64,000 nt of DNA, taken from NCBI GenBank assembly GCA_965232265.1, contig CBDDPH010000002.1, positions 1,302,001 through 1,366,000 on the forward strand. Reading direction: 5' to 3'. Origin of the DNA: VXRD01 sp965232265 (GTDB lineage Bacteria; Latescibacterota; UBA2968). Shown piece by piece: positions 44,387 to 52,641 of this stretch; position 1 is the first letter of the stretch; every line of letters starts with the position of its first letter. The translations under genes and the position numbers were made by a program. Under the pieces are notes generated by a model that saw only the letters and a list, made by a program, of their open reading frames with translations, did no database searches and had not been told where the DNA came from.

Positions 44387-45241
44387 ATGTCTAACCCATT
44401 ATTACCTACGACCAATGCCGACGGCTTGCCCGTCGTGCCCATGAGTGAAGAGCAGAAGTACGTATTTGACCTGAAGGGATGGATCTGTTTGCCCGGCTTG
44501 CTCACCGAAGAAGAACTCCTGCCCATACGCGAACATCAGATGAAATTCCTGTACGAACGCGAAACACTGCCCCCCGATGAACGCGACAACCACGGCGGCG
44601 CATCGCAAATCCTACTCGATCATCCGACTGTGGTCGGCGTATTAAACGAAATCATCTCACATCAGGCACTGGCAACCGAAGACTGCTACGGGTTTCGGTT
44701 CGACCACACGTACACCAGCCATCGACGAGCCGGTCACGACAATTTCCGACCCCATGGCGGAGGGGGATACTTCAACTTCTGCGGCAACTCGCACATCTAT
44801 CAGATGCAACCGGGGAAAATCCACGCGGGATTAATCCGCGTCGTCTGGGAATTGAACGAAGTGCGAAAAGGCGACGGCGGCACCAAATTCTTATCGGGCA
44901 GTCACAAAGCCGCATTCCCCCGCCCTGAAACCCTGAGCGGACGCGAAAGCGACCTGTGGGACACGTATTCCTGCGCTGCGGGATCCGCACTGATCTTCAC
45001 CGAAGCCCTGTGTCATACCGGCACAAAATGGAGCAACGAAGAATGGGACCGGTTGAGCCTATTCACCTGTTACAACACCGTAAATGCAAAATGGGGCAAA
45101 GGATGCCCGCCGCCTGAAGTCATTGCCGCTATGCCCCCAAAGCGCCAAACCCTGTTTCGCGGTGTCTGGCACGGCATGCGCGAAGTCCCAAATGTGAATA
45201 AGTACTACGACGAAGCAAATATCGGACGGTACGCAGGATAA
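44387..45241 (+). CDS. PhyH-family protein with H-x-G in place of H-x-D
   Basis: A 284-residue protein of the phytanoyl-CoA dioxygenase family. The distal ligand is His210 (EALCHTGTKW) and Arg222 (WDRLSLF) should bind 2-oxoglutarate. At the first iron site the sequence is RPHGGGGYF, so His123 is followed by Gly125 where Asp or Glu is normal. GDGGTKFLSGSHK is typical of a subfamily that I recall as common in Planctomycetes-like genomes. An H-x-G site is the mark of Fe/2OG halogenases, but it also occurs in poorly studied PhyH proteins. The start at 44387 follows AGGAG. Confidence 0.85.
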   Translation: MSNPLLPTTNADGLPVVPMSEEQKYVFDLKGWICLPGLLTEEELLPIREHQMKFLYERETLPPDERDNHGGASQILLDHPTVVGVLNEIISHQALATEDCYGFRFDHTYTSHRRAGHDNFRPHGGGGYFNFCGNSHIYQMQPGKIHAGLIRVVWELNEVRKGDGGTKFLSGSHKAAFPRPETLSGRESDLWDTYSCAAGSALIFTEALCHTGTKWSNEEWDRLSLFTCYNTVNAKWGKGCPPPEVIAAMPPKRQTLFRGVWHGMREVPNVNKYYDEANIGRYAG

Positions 45242-45257
45242 AAAACAGGAGCACATC

Positions 45258-45902
45258 ATGAACGTATTGATCACCTCGGGCAAAACAGCACTATCCCGGG
45301 CACTATCAGCGGATCTGGCAAACGAACACAACGTCGTCCTGACAGATCTCGTGGAAGTAGAAACAGATTGCGACTTTGTTAAATGCGAACTCGGGCACGA
45401 AGGAGAAACCGAAGCCCTCGTGCAGGGCATGGACGCCATTGTGCATCTCGCGGAACTGCCCGAAGAACTGAAAAGCGATGAACGGGAAATAGACTTTCAA
45501 ACCCGATGTACTTATAACATCATGCACGCAGCACGGGAGAAAAACGTCCCCCACGTCATCTATATCAGTTCTCTCAGCCTATTCGCGTCCTGCGATCCCA
45601 ACTGGAACGTCACAGAAGTCTGGGCGCCGCGACCCACAACAGAATCGGCACCCATGGCCCGTTACCTGGGTGAATTTACCTGCCGGGAATTTGCGCGCGA
45701 GCACTCCGTCCGCGTAACCTGCCTGCGATTTGGAGACATAGACGGCGATGGCGACACCGCATTGACAACAGAAGACGCGGTAAAAGCCATCGGAAAAGCA
45801 CTCGCGACAAACGGCCCCATGTGGCAGGTATTGCACGTACAATCAGACGTTGAAAATGCCCGGTTCCCCACAGACCAAGCAAAGCAAACATTGGGCCTTT
45901 AA
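45258..45902 (+). CDS. Extended SDR/NAD-dependent epimerase-like protein, degenerate
   Basis: A 214-residue Rossmann protein related to its downstream neighbour. The usual G-x-x-G-x-x-G is degraded to VLITSGKTALSRAL, and the Y-x-x-x-K pair reads RYLGEFTCRE, without the Lys. The central strands ALVQGMDAIVHLAEL and VPHVIYISSLSLFAS are kept. It is also short for the family, so cofactor use and catalysis are uncertain; it may be a partner or regulator of the next protein. It follows the PhyH-like gene by 16 bases. Confidence 0.7.
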   Translation: MNVLITSGKTALSRALSADLANEHNVVLTDLVEVETDCDFVKCELGHEGETEALVQGMDAIVHLAELPEELKSDEREIDFQTRCTYNIMHAAREKNVPHVIYISSLSLFASCDPNWNVTEVWAPRPTTESAPMARYLGEFTCREFAREHSVRVTCLRFGDIDGDGDTALTTEDAVKAIGKALATNGPMWQVLHVQSDVENARFPTDQAKQTLGL

Positions 45903-45915
45903 TAACGAGGTAAAC

Positions 45916-46644
45916 ATGAAAGTCGTAATCTACGGAAGCAACGGCCAGTTGGGACCGCACGTCGTCAAAGCACTGGAAGGACATGTAGATCTGCGCTTAA
46001 CGGACCTGGAGCCTTATGATACCCCGCACGAAATGATGACCGTAGATGTATCAGATCCCGATGCGGTCACGCGCGCGGCAGAGGGCATGGACGCAATCAT
46101 CAACCTATCCGTCTTGCGCCCCCACCGCCAGATCGCCTTTGATGTCAACACCCTGGGATGTTACAACATCATGCGCGCAGCAGTTGCACACGGGATTCCG
46201 CGGGTCATCAACACAGGGCCGCATTTCACCGTCCAGGGCGCGCCTTATGAGGCATTGGACTACAACATCGGTCCTGATGTCCCCCCCAAACCCAGCACAA
46301 ATCTATACGCCCTATCCAAGGGCCTGGGTCAAGAAATCTGCCGAATCTTTGCTGCACAGAGCGATGTCTATGTACTGTGTTACTTATTCTACATCTTCTG
46401 CTACCACGACGACCTGTCAAGACCCGGCCTGAACCGCCCGTTTCTCGTAACCTGGCGCGATGCCTCAGACGCGTTCTTACCGGGCCTGACCATCGACCTC
46501 AAAACTCTGCCCTCGCAATGCGAAGTCTTCAACATCTTTGCAAACCGACCACACCAGAAATTCTCAAACGAAAAAGCAAAGCGCATCCTGGGGTGGCAGC
46601 CGAAAGATGACCTGGCGCATACCTATACAAAGGAAAAAAAATGA
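45916..46644 (+). CDS. NAD-dependent epimerase/dehydratase-like protein
   Basis: A 242-residue extended SDR with an intact nucleotide loop (YGSNGQLGPHVVKAL, G-x-x-G-x-x-G). It also has EGMDAIINLSVLRPH and NIMRAAVAHGIPRVINTG. Tyr/Lys catalytic residues may be in the NLYALSKGLGQEI segment (Y-x-x-S-K). The C-terminal sugar-binding lobe is short. The ATG at 45916 follows GAGG; a frame open from 45850 lies inside the upstream gene. It overlaps the PL22-like gene by 4 bases. Confidence 0.8.
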   Translation: MKVVIYGSNGQLGPHVVKALEGHVDLRLTDLEPYDTPHEMMTVDVSDPDAVTRAAEGMDAIINLSVLRPHRQIAFDVNTLGCYNIMRAAVAHGIPRVINTGPHFTVQGAPYEALDYNIGPDVPPKPSTNLYALSKGLGQEICRIFAAQSDVYVLCYLFYIFCYHDDLSRPGLNRPFLVTWRDASDAFLPGLTIDLKTLPSQCEVFNIFANRPHQKFSNEKAKRILGWQPKDDLAHTYTKEKK

Positions 46645-47870
46645 AAATCCGACCCGACCTCGTTCCCGAGACCGAGCGGAACAACCTCGAAGTCATCCAG
46701 CTCACGGATGAAACGGTCCCCTCATCCCACATCTACATGGAAGCGCAGATCTTCACGCCCGACTCCCAGCGGCTAATCATTCACCGGTCTGCACATCCTC
46801 ACGGCTCTGACCCGAAGGACCCGGAGCACCAATTCCTCATCTGCAACCTCGAAGACCATTGCAACTTAACGCCCATCACCACCGAACTCGGAACCACGGG
46901 ACCATCTATCTCGCCCGATGGCGAATGGCTCTACTACTTCGTCAATGAAACAGAGCCTGGAGGCGGACGCCTAACGCTCAAACGCGTCAAAATGGACGGA
47001 ACAGAACGCGACACCATCTATGTCCTGGACCACGCCATACCCGACACCGACTTCAGATTGAGCCGACCGTATCCCCTCTCGACAATCTCATCCGACGGCA
47101 AGCGCATCGCAATTTCGGGCTTCCTCGGCGACGGCAACACCGCAGGCACGCCCTGGGGCCTCCTCGTCTTCGACATTGAAACGCCATCCGTACGCCTGAT
47201 CTTTCACGGACCCTCCTGGTGCAACATCCACCCACAATACACGCGCCAAACAGACCCTGGTGCCTCCCACGACATCATGATCCAGGAAAACCACGGCAAC
47301 ACGGCATCGCCCGACGGCAGCGTAGAAACACTCGTCAGTGGACGAGGTGCAGACATCCACCTGATCCGTGACGACGGCACTGCACTGCGCGACTTCCCCT
47401 GGGGACGGGACGGAAACGAATTCTGCCAGGGACATCAATGCTGGCAGGGACAAAGCGACATCGCCATCACCAGCACCAGCACCCGCGAACCCGCCGAAAG
47501 ACAACTCATCTCCGGACGCGCTGCGCCTCACGTCGGCGACGAAGGCATCAACACCCCGGAGGGCTGGCGAAACGACCTGTCCCGATCCTTCGACGCGCCC
47601 GACTTCTGCCACTTCGCAACAGACATTGACGGAAAGCGATTAATCACGGATGCAGGTCCCATAGACGCGGGCGGAGCCGTCTGGCTATTCGACCTCCCCG
47701 AAGAAGACGAAGGCGCCCTTGCAAACGCGCGCAAAGTCGCAGACCCCGGATCGTCTTGGCAAAAACACACCCACATCCACCCCTTCCTCTCCCCAGATGG
47801 ACAATCGGGCTTCTTCAACTCCGATGAAAGCGGCATATTACAGGCGTATATGGTGCGCGGTTGGTCTTAA
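46641..47870 (+). CDS. Oligogalacturonate-lyase-like (PL22) seven-bladed beta-propeller protein
   Basis: A 409-residue cytosolic propeller protein without signal peptide. TolB-like blade motifs recur (FTPDSQRLIIHR, ISPDGEWLYYFV, ISSDGKRIAISGF, LSPDGQSGFFNSDE). WCNIHPQYTR, MIQENHGN and CQGHQCWQ supply the His and Gln residues that in PL22 oligogalacturonate lyases bind the metal. PL22 enzymes split unsaturated digalacturonate. The pairing with a PL10-like lyase supports this. A generic WD40-like/TolB protein is the alternative. Confidence 0.72.
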   Translation: MKIRPDLVPETERNNLEVIQLTDETVPSSHIYMEAQIFTPDSQRLIIHRSAHPHGSDPKDPEHQFLICNLEDHCNLTPITTELGTTGPSISPDGEWLYYFVNETEPGGGRLTLKRVKMDGTERDTIYVLDHAIPDTDFRLSRPYPLSTISSDGKRIAISGFLGDGNTAGTPWGLLVFDIETPSVRLIFHGPSWCNIHPQYTRQTDPGASHDIMIQENHGNTASPDGSVETLVSGRGADIHLIRDDGTALRDFPWGRDGNEFCQGHQCWQGQSDIAITSTSTREPAERQLISGRAAPHVGDEGINTPEGWRNDLSRSFDAPDFCHFATDIDGKRLITDAGPIDAGGAVWLFDLPEEDEGALANARKVADPGSSWQKHTHIHPFLSPDGQSGFFNSDESGILQAYMVRGWS

Positions 47871-48013
47871 GCCAAACCGAAAGCAGATACCAAATTGATT
47901 CCCCGACAAGTGCTATTCGGCAATCCAAAAAAACCAAGGATCGAAAATTCAGGTGCTAGAGGGCGCGACCAGGTCCCTGGACTCCAAGCGGCCCATGGTG
48001 CAATGAGAACCCC

Positions 48014-48985
48014 ATGATAATCTCCCTCAATCCCATCCGCGACGAATTGATCGCCTGGGCAGAATCCCTCTACCTCCCGGACACCGGAGCCTTCCGCAAT
48101 GGCGACGCACCCGCGCCCAGCCTTCCGAGCACCCTCTTCATCACCTATATTTTATACAGCATAAACGCGCTCGACGCAGTCGCGCTTGACCGCACGAAAT
48201 GGATCGCCTGGATCCAATCGCAACAGAGCGAACAGGACGGATCCTTTGCCTTCCCAACCTCGGACAGGCGGGGGATCGCATTTTGGAACGCAGTTCGCGC
48301 ACTCAACATACTGGGTGCTCAGATCCTGCGATTCCCCGACGACCAGCGCAACGCAACAACCGTTGCCGGACTCCGCCAGTGGTTCAAAACGTGGAAAGCA
48401 TCCGGCGACACCCACCACGAAGTACTCGCGCGCGTCCCCATGCTCGTCAGCCATCCAGACCCCGCGTGGGTCAACGCTTTCTTCGACGAACTCGCCGCAC
48501 AACAGCACCCCACCCTGGGAACATGGCCCGCTAAAGAACCCACCAACATCAGCCGCACCTTCGCCTACAGCCTGATCTACACCGGAATGGACAAACTCCC
48601 GCCACAGCCTGAGAAAATCGTAGATGCCATGCTAAATCTCCAGGAGAAAAACGGCTTCTGGCACGGACGCCCCAACTTTTCAACCATGGACGCGGTCTAT
48701 CTGCTATCGCGACTGCCAAAAGCCACCGGGTGGCGCAAGGCAGAAGCAAACGCCGCGCTACACCGCACGGCAGATGAACTCATTCCCTATTACAAAGCAC
48801 ACGCAGAACGCGACAAACAGGACACCCATCAATTCGCGGCCACCGTACAAACTTATGCCCTGCTATACGAAGCCTTGCCACAGAGATTCACAACATCGCA
48901 CCCGTGGCGATTCGGATGGAGCAACAAAGCGTTCTGGCAATGCCGTGTGATTGAAGAAGCATTGGCTGATCAGAGTAAGGCATAG
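48014..48985 (+). CDS. Terpenoid-cyclase/prenyltransferase-type alpha/alpha-toroid protein
   Basis: A 323-residue soluble protein built from paired helices. QSQQSEQDGSFAFP resembles a QW motif (Q-x-x-x-D-G-S-F), and MLNLQEKNGFWHGRPNFSTMDAVYLLSRL looks like a second. The D-x-D-D motif of squalene-hopene cyclases is not seen. It may be a non-catalytic toroid, a hydrolase or a lyase on an oligosaccharide. It is 143 bases after the PL22-like gene and could end the cluster. Confidence 0.55.
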   Translation: MIISLNPIRDELIAWAESLYLPDTGAFRNGDAPAPSLPSTLFITYILYSINALDAVALDRTKWIAWIQSQQSEQDGSFAFPTSDRRGIAFWNAVRALNILGAQILRFPDDQRNATTVAGLRQWFKTWKASGDTHHEVLARVPMLVSHPDPAWVNAFFDELAAQQHPTLGTWPAKEPTNISRTFAYSLIYTGMDKLPPQPEKIVDAMLNLQEKNGFWHGRPNFSTMDAVYLLSRLPKATGWRKAEANAALHRTADELIPYYKAHAERDKQDTHQFAATVQTYALLYEALPQRFTTSHPWRFGWSNKAFWQCRVIEEALADQSKA

Positions 48986-49176
48986 AAATAGCCTGGACAT
49001 ATATTTTTCCTCATACTATAACACCTGTTATATGCCTATTGATATTCATTCAATCATAAAATATATTGCGATTAATAAAATATAGAGATGGACACTGGGG
49101 AAATTATGAGGTGGAGGTCATGGAGTCCCGTGTTGCGTTATAGCCCCAGGACCTCTCGCCGCCAGGGAGTCTCAAC

Positions 49177-50778
49177 ATGACGACAACAGCCATGCGTTTC
49201 TTCAACACCGCCGGCCCCATCGATGCGGAGATACACTACCATATCCCGCCCCTGGCGCGGCTCGACGTGGATGATCTTCTGCTGCTCATCCAGCAGCGGA
49301 AGTACTTCGTCCTGCACGCGCCTCGCCAGACCGGCAAGACCTCCGCGCTCCTGGCACTAAGGGACGACCTCAATGCCAGCGGCGAGTTCCGCTGTGCGTA
49401 CGTCAACGTCGAGATCGGACAAGCGGCCCGGGAAGATGTGGCCGCGGCTATGCGGGCGATTCTCAGCGCGCTGGGTCGTGCTGCACGCCACACGCTGGAC
49501 GACCTGTTCGTCTCTCAAATCTGGCCCGGCATTCTCGATGGCGCCGGTCCCAACGACGCACTGGGGGAGACCCTTGCACGCTGGGCTGAGTCGGACGCCA
49601 GACCGCTGGTGCTCATGATCGACGAGATCGACGCACTAATCGGCGACACCCTGCTGTCCGTGCTGCGACAATTGCGCGCGGGCTACCCGGAGCGTCCCCG
49701 CCGGTTTCCACAAAGCGTGATCCTGTGTGGCGTGCGCGATGTGCGCGATTACCGCATCCAATCTTCCGCCGAGAATGCCATCATCGCCGGGGGTAGCGCG
49801 TTCAATATCCGCGCTGAGTCCCTGCGGCTTGGGGACTTCTCCCGCGACGACGCCGAATCGCTGCTGGCGCAACACACCGCAGAGACCGGACAGGCATTCG
49901 CCGAAGAGGCACGCGCCGCGGTCTGGGAACTGACCCAGGGCCAGCCATGGCTGGTCAACGCGCTGGCCTACGAAGCCTGCTTCAAGAACAAGGCCGGACG
50001 CGACCGCAGCCAGTCAATCACCGCCGACGCCATCCAGGACGCCCGCGAACAGTTGATCCGCCGACGCGAGACACACCTGGATCAACTCACCGACAAACTC
50101 CAAGAGGAACGGGTGCGCCGAGTAATCGAACCGCTACTAAAAGGATCGGATGACGCTGGCTCATTCGCCGACGCCGACCTGCAGTACGTACGCGACCTCG
50201 GCCTCGTGCGCGCCGACAATCCAATTGCCATTGCCAACCCAATTTATTGCGAAGTAATCCCGCGCGACCTCACCTACACCACCCAGGCGGGCTTTCACCA
50301 TGACCCGACCTGGTACATTGATGCTAACGGTACCCTGCAAGTAGGCAAGTTGCTGGCCGCGTTTCAGGCGTTTTTCCGCGAGCACTCCGAGCACTGGATA
50401 GAGCGGTTCCAGTACAAGGAAGCCGGTCCACAGTTGTTATTACAGGCATTTTTGCAGCGCATCATCAACAGCGGTGGGCGGATTGAACGCGAGTATGGTC
50501 TGGGTCGCAGGCGCACGGATTTGCTGGTGGTATGGCCAGTGGGCGAGGATTCCAGCAGAATACAGAAGGTCGTCATTGAGTGCAAGCTACTACACCGGAG
50601 TCTGGATCAAACATTGCGCGACGGGCTTGAGCAAACACGCGCCTACATGGACCGCTGCGCGACGGTAGAAGGACACCTCGTGCTCTTTGACCGCACCGAG
50701 GGCAAGTCGTGGGACGACAAGGTGTATCGCCGCGATGAAACCGAAGGCGGCGCACCGGTCACGGTGTGGGGAATGTGA
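49177..50778 (+). CDS. P-loop ATPase fused to a PD-(D/E)XK nuclease-like domain
   Basis: A 533-residue protein of the AAA-ATPase-like/PD-(D/E)XK solitary type. The N-terminal ATPase has Walker A APRQTGKTS (48-56) and Walker B LVLMIDEIDAL (about 144-154), then a winged-helix-like region near 300-370. The C-terminal domain has the nuclease core RRTDLLVVWP and VVIECKLL (E-x-K). Codon use is GC-richer than the neighbours, and the 190 bases upstream are very AT-rich, suggesting transfer. AGGGAG precedes the start. Such proteins are often seen in accessory regions; a defence role is possible but unproven. Confidence 0.8.
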   Translation: MTTTAMRFFNTAGPIDAEIHYHIPPLARLDVDDLLLLIQQRKYFVLHAPRQTGKTSALLALRDDLNASGEFRCAYVNVEIGQAAREDVAAAMRAILSALGRAARHTLDDLFVSQIWPGILDGAGPNDALGETLARWAESDARPLVLMIDEIDALIGDTLLSVLRQLRAGYPERPRRFPQSVILCGVRDVRDYRIQSSAENAIIAGGSAFNIRAESLRLGDFSRDDAESLLAQHTAETGQAFAEEARAAVWELTQGQPWLVNALAYEACFKNKAGRDRSQSITADAIQDAREQLIRRRETHLDQLTDKLQEERVRRVIEPLLKGSDDAGSFADADLQYVRDLGLVRADNPIAIANPIYCEVIPRDLTYTTQAGFHHDPTWYIDANGTLQVGKLLAAFQAFFREHSEHWIERFQYKEAGPQLLLQAFLQRIINSGGRIEREYGLGRRRTDLLVVWPVGEDSSRIQKVVIECKLLHRSLDQTLRDGLEQTRAYMDRCATVEGHLVLFDRTEGKSWDDKVYRRDETEGGAPVTVWGM

Positions 50779-50838
50779 GGGCACTGATGGAAACTGCTGA
50801 GTAACTCAGAAAGAGATCAAAATAGGAGCACATCACCC

Positions 50839-51963
50839 ATGAAAATCACCGATATAGAAACCATCGTCATCAAAAACATCCAGCCCTATCGCGGGGGGCG
50901 ATACTGGCTCTTTGTCCAACTCATCACAGACGAAGGCATCATAGGATTGGGCGAGCGACCCTCGGGAAATGCCACCAATCTGGACGCCCAAATCAGCCTC
51001 ATCAAAAACCTGTGTCAGCAATTCGCCATCGGCACAAGCCCCTTTGACATCGAAAGCCTATGGCAGCGCATCTTTGCATCCCGACACGACTACCGCCACC
51101 CTGGCCTCGACGCAACACCCGCCTTGAGTGCCATTGAAATGGCGTGTTGGGACATCGTCGGCAAAGCATTGAACCAGCCCATCTACAATCTGCTCGGCGG
51201 CAGGGTCCACGACAAACTCAGGGCTTATGCCTACATGCCAACCGACGGCATCTGGGAAAATCCAGAACGCGCAGGTGAGATCGCAACCCGTCTGGTCGCA
51301 GACGGAAACACCGCCTGCAAATTCGACCCCTTTCACCCGATCTTTCCCAATCCGCGCGACTTCCCACTCAAAACCATCCGCCACGTCGCCAAAATATTCA
51401 AAAGCATCCGGGACGCAGTCGGCGACGAATTGGAAATCGGCATCGGCACCCACGGACAATTCAGCACATCTGGCGCAATCCGCGTGGCAAAAGAGCTGGA
51501 AGAATTCAGCCCCTTCTGGTTCGAGGAACCCGTCCCCCCGGAAAACATCGACGAAATGGCCCGGGTCGCCGCCCACACCAGCATCCCAATAGCCACAGGC
51601 GAACGGCTCGTCACCAAATACGAATTTGCCGAACTCCTCAAAAAACAGGCCGCACAAATCCTCCAATTAGACGTGGGACAATGTGGCGGGATATTGGAAT
51701 CCAAAAAAATCGCCAGCATGGCCGAAGCCCACTATGCCCTCATCGCGCCCCACATGTATTGCGGTCCCGTCGCCGCAGCCGCCGCAGTGCAACTCGACAC
51801 CTGCTCGCCGAATTTCTTGATCCAGGAATTCAACGCCAACGACCTCCACAGCGAAATATTCGCAGAGCCAATCCAGTTTGAAAGCGGCTATATCACCCCA
51901 CCAACAGGACCCGGACTGGGGATTGAACTCGACGAATCTGTCGTTGCCAAACACCGCGCGTAA
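50839..51963 (+). CDS. Enolase-superfamily protein with a missing metal ligand
   Basis: A 374-residue enolase-superfamily homologue, closest in layout to acid-sugar dehydratases. TACKFDPFHP covers the K-x-K region (Lys161, Asp163). Glu229/Glu230 (WFEEP) and Glu255 (ATGER) are the second and third metal ligands. The first ligand, normally Asp in D-x-H-G, is Gly203 in GIGTHGQF, so magnesium binding should be impaired. APHMYCGPVAAAA carries the late catalytic His. It has an AGGAG ribosome site. A variant chemistry or loss of activity is possible. Confidence 0.85.
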   Translation: MKITDIETIVIKNIQPYRGGRYWLFVQLITDEGIIGLGERPSGNATNLDAQISLIKNLCQQFAIGTSPFDIESLWQRIFASRHDYRHPGLDATPALSAIEMACWDIVGKALNQPIYNLLGGRVHDKLRAYAYMPTDGIWENPERAGEIATRLVADGNTACKFDPFHPIFPNPRDFPLKTIRHVAKIFKSIRDAVGDELEIGIGTHGQFSTSGAIRVAKELEEFSPFWFEEPVPPENIDEMARVAAHTSIPIATGERLVTKYEFAELLKKQAAQILQLDVGQCGGILESKKIASMAEAHYALIAPHMYCGPVAAAAAVQLDTCSPNFLIQEFNANDLHSEIFAEPIQFESGYITPPTGPGLGIELDESVVAKHRA

Positions 51964-52053
51964 GGTCTGGACTCCGGCCTGCGCCGGAGTGACCCCGTAT
52001 AAGCATGTGCCGTAATGACTCTATACGGTAAGCATTACGGGGCAGGCTCCCAT

Positions 52054-52155
52054 GCAGTTGTCATTGCGGCATGCCTAAAGCCGCCACGCCGAAGGCATAA
52101 CGCCAGTAATCCAGTCTAACAGAAAAACATATCAGCAAATTTTTTTGAAAAAGCA
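52054..52155. repeat. Family C copy 2 and related palindromes; left inverted repeat of the island
   Basis: ATTGCGGCATGCCTAAAGCC resembles an inverted family B core. AATCCAGTCTAACAGAAAAA then CATATC (52108-52133) is an inverted copy of 55615-55640. It is followed by CAAATTTTTTTGAAA, which also occurs at 6817-6831. Confidence 0.75.
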
Positions 52156-52205
52156 GTAAATTATTGTGAAATAGTAATTTTTTATCCAATAAGTAGGAGG
52201 ATAAG

Positions 52206-52541
52206 ATGGACAAGCTGAATATTTTTGGTGGTGGTCTTTCCTATCGGTTAGGTGAGGAAAACCGCCTTACCTATGCCCTGATGAACCTGATACGCATCTC
52301 GCCGATCATTCGTGCGGCATTTCTGGACCTCGTCCGCCGGGACAATCAGGAGCAACCGATACCTGCATTGACGGCCTTAAGAGAGCGTGAGTGCGTCGTT
52401 CAAACGCAGGCCGGAGAGCTGTCCGCACAGGAAGGACGCCTTGTGGCTATTGGAATTACCGCTGAGGGAAATAATGTCGATGCCGATATCCAGCGGAAGG
52501 ATAGAAGAGCGATATACGACGGCGTGGTGACCTTTATCTGA
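52206..52541 (+). pseudogene. Unrecognised gene truncated at the left end of the TnpB element
   Basis: A 111-residue frame with a strong TAGGAGGATAAG ribosome site and a well-ordered start (LNIFGGGLSYRLGEENRLTYAL). It stops directly where the mobile element begins (TTTATC then TGAAAAGCCCG). The end, RRAIYDGVVTFI, looks like the first half of a PD-(D/E)XK core, with the E-x-K half missing. I therefore read it as the N-terminal part of a longer protein, perhaps a nuclease-fold protein, cut off by the insertion. The full family is not known to me, and it could instead be a short intact gene. Confidence 0.5.
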
Positions 52542-52641
52542 AAAGCCCGTAAAACCCAAGTCCTTCAGGCTTGGGTCGCATGGCGAAGCGCATAGAATTT
52601 TGGAGTTCCCCCGCTTTGGTGGAGAGTTTATGGCTTTTGTA

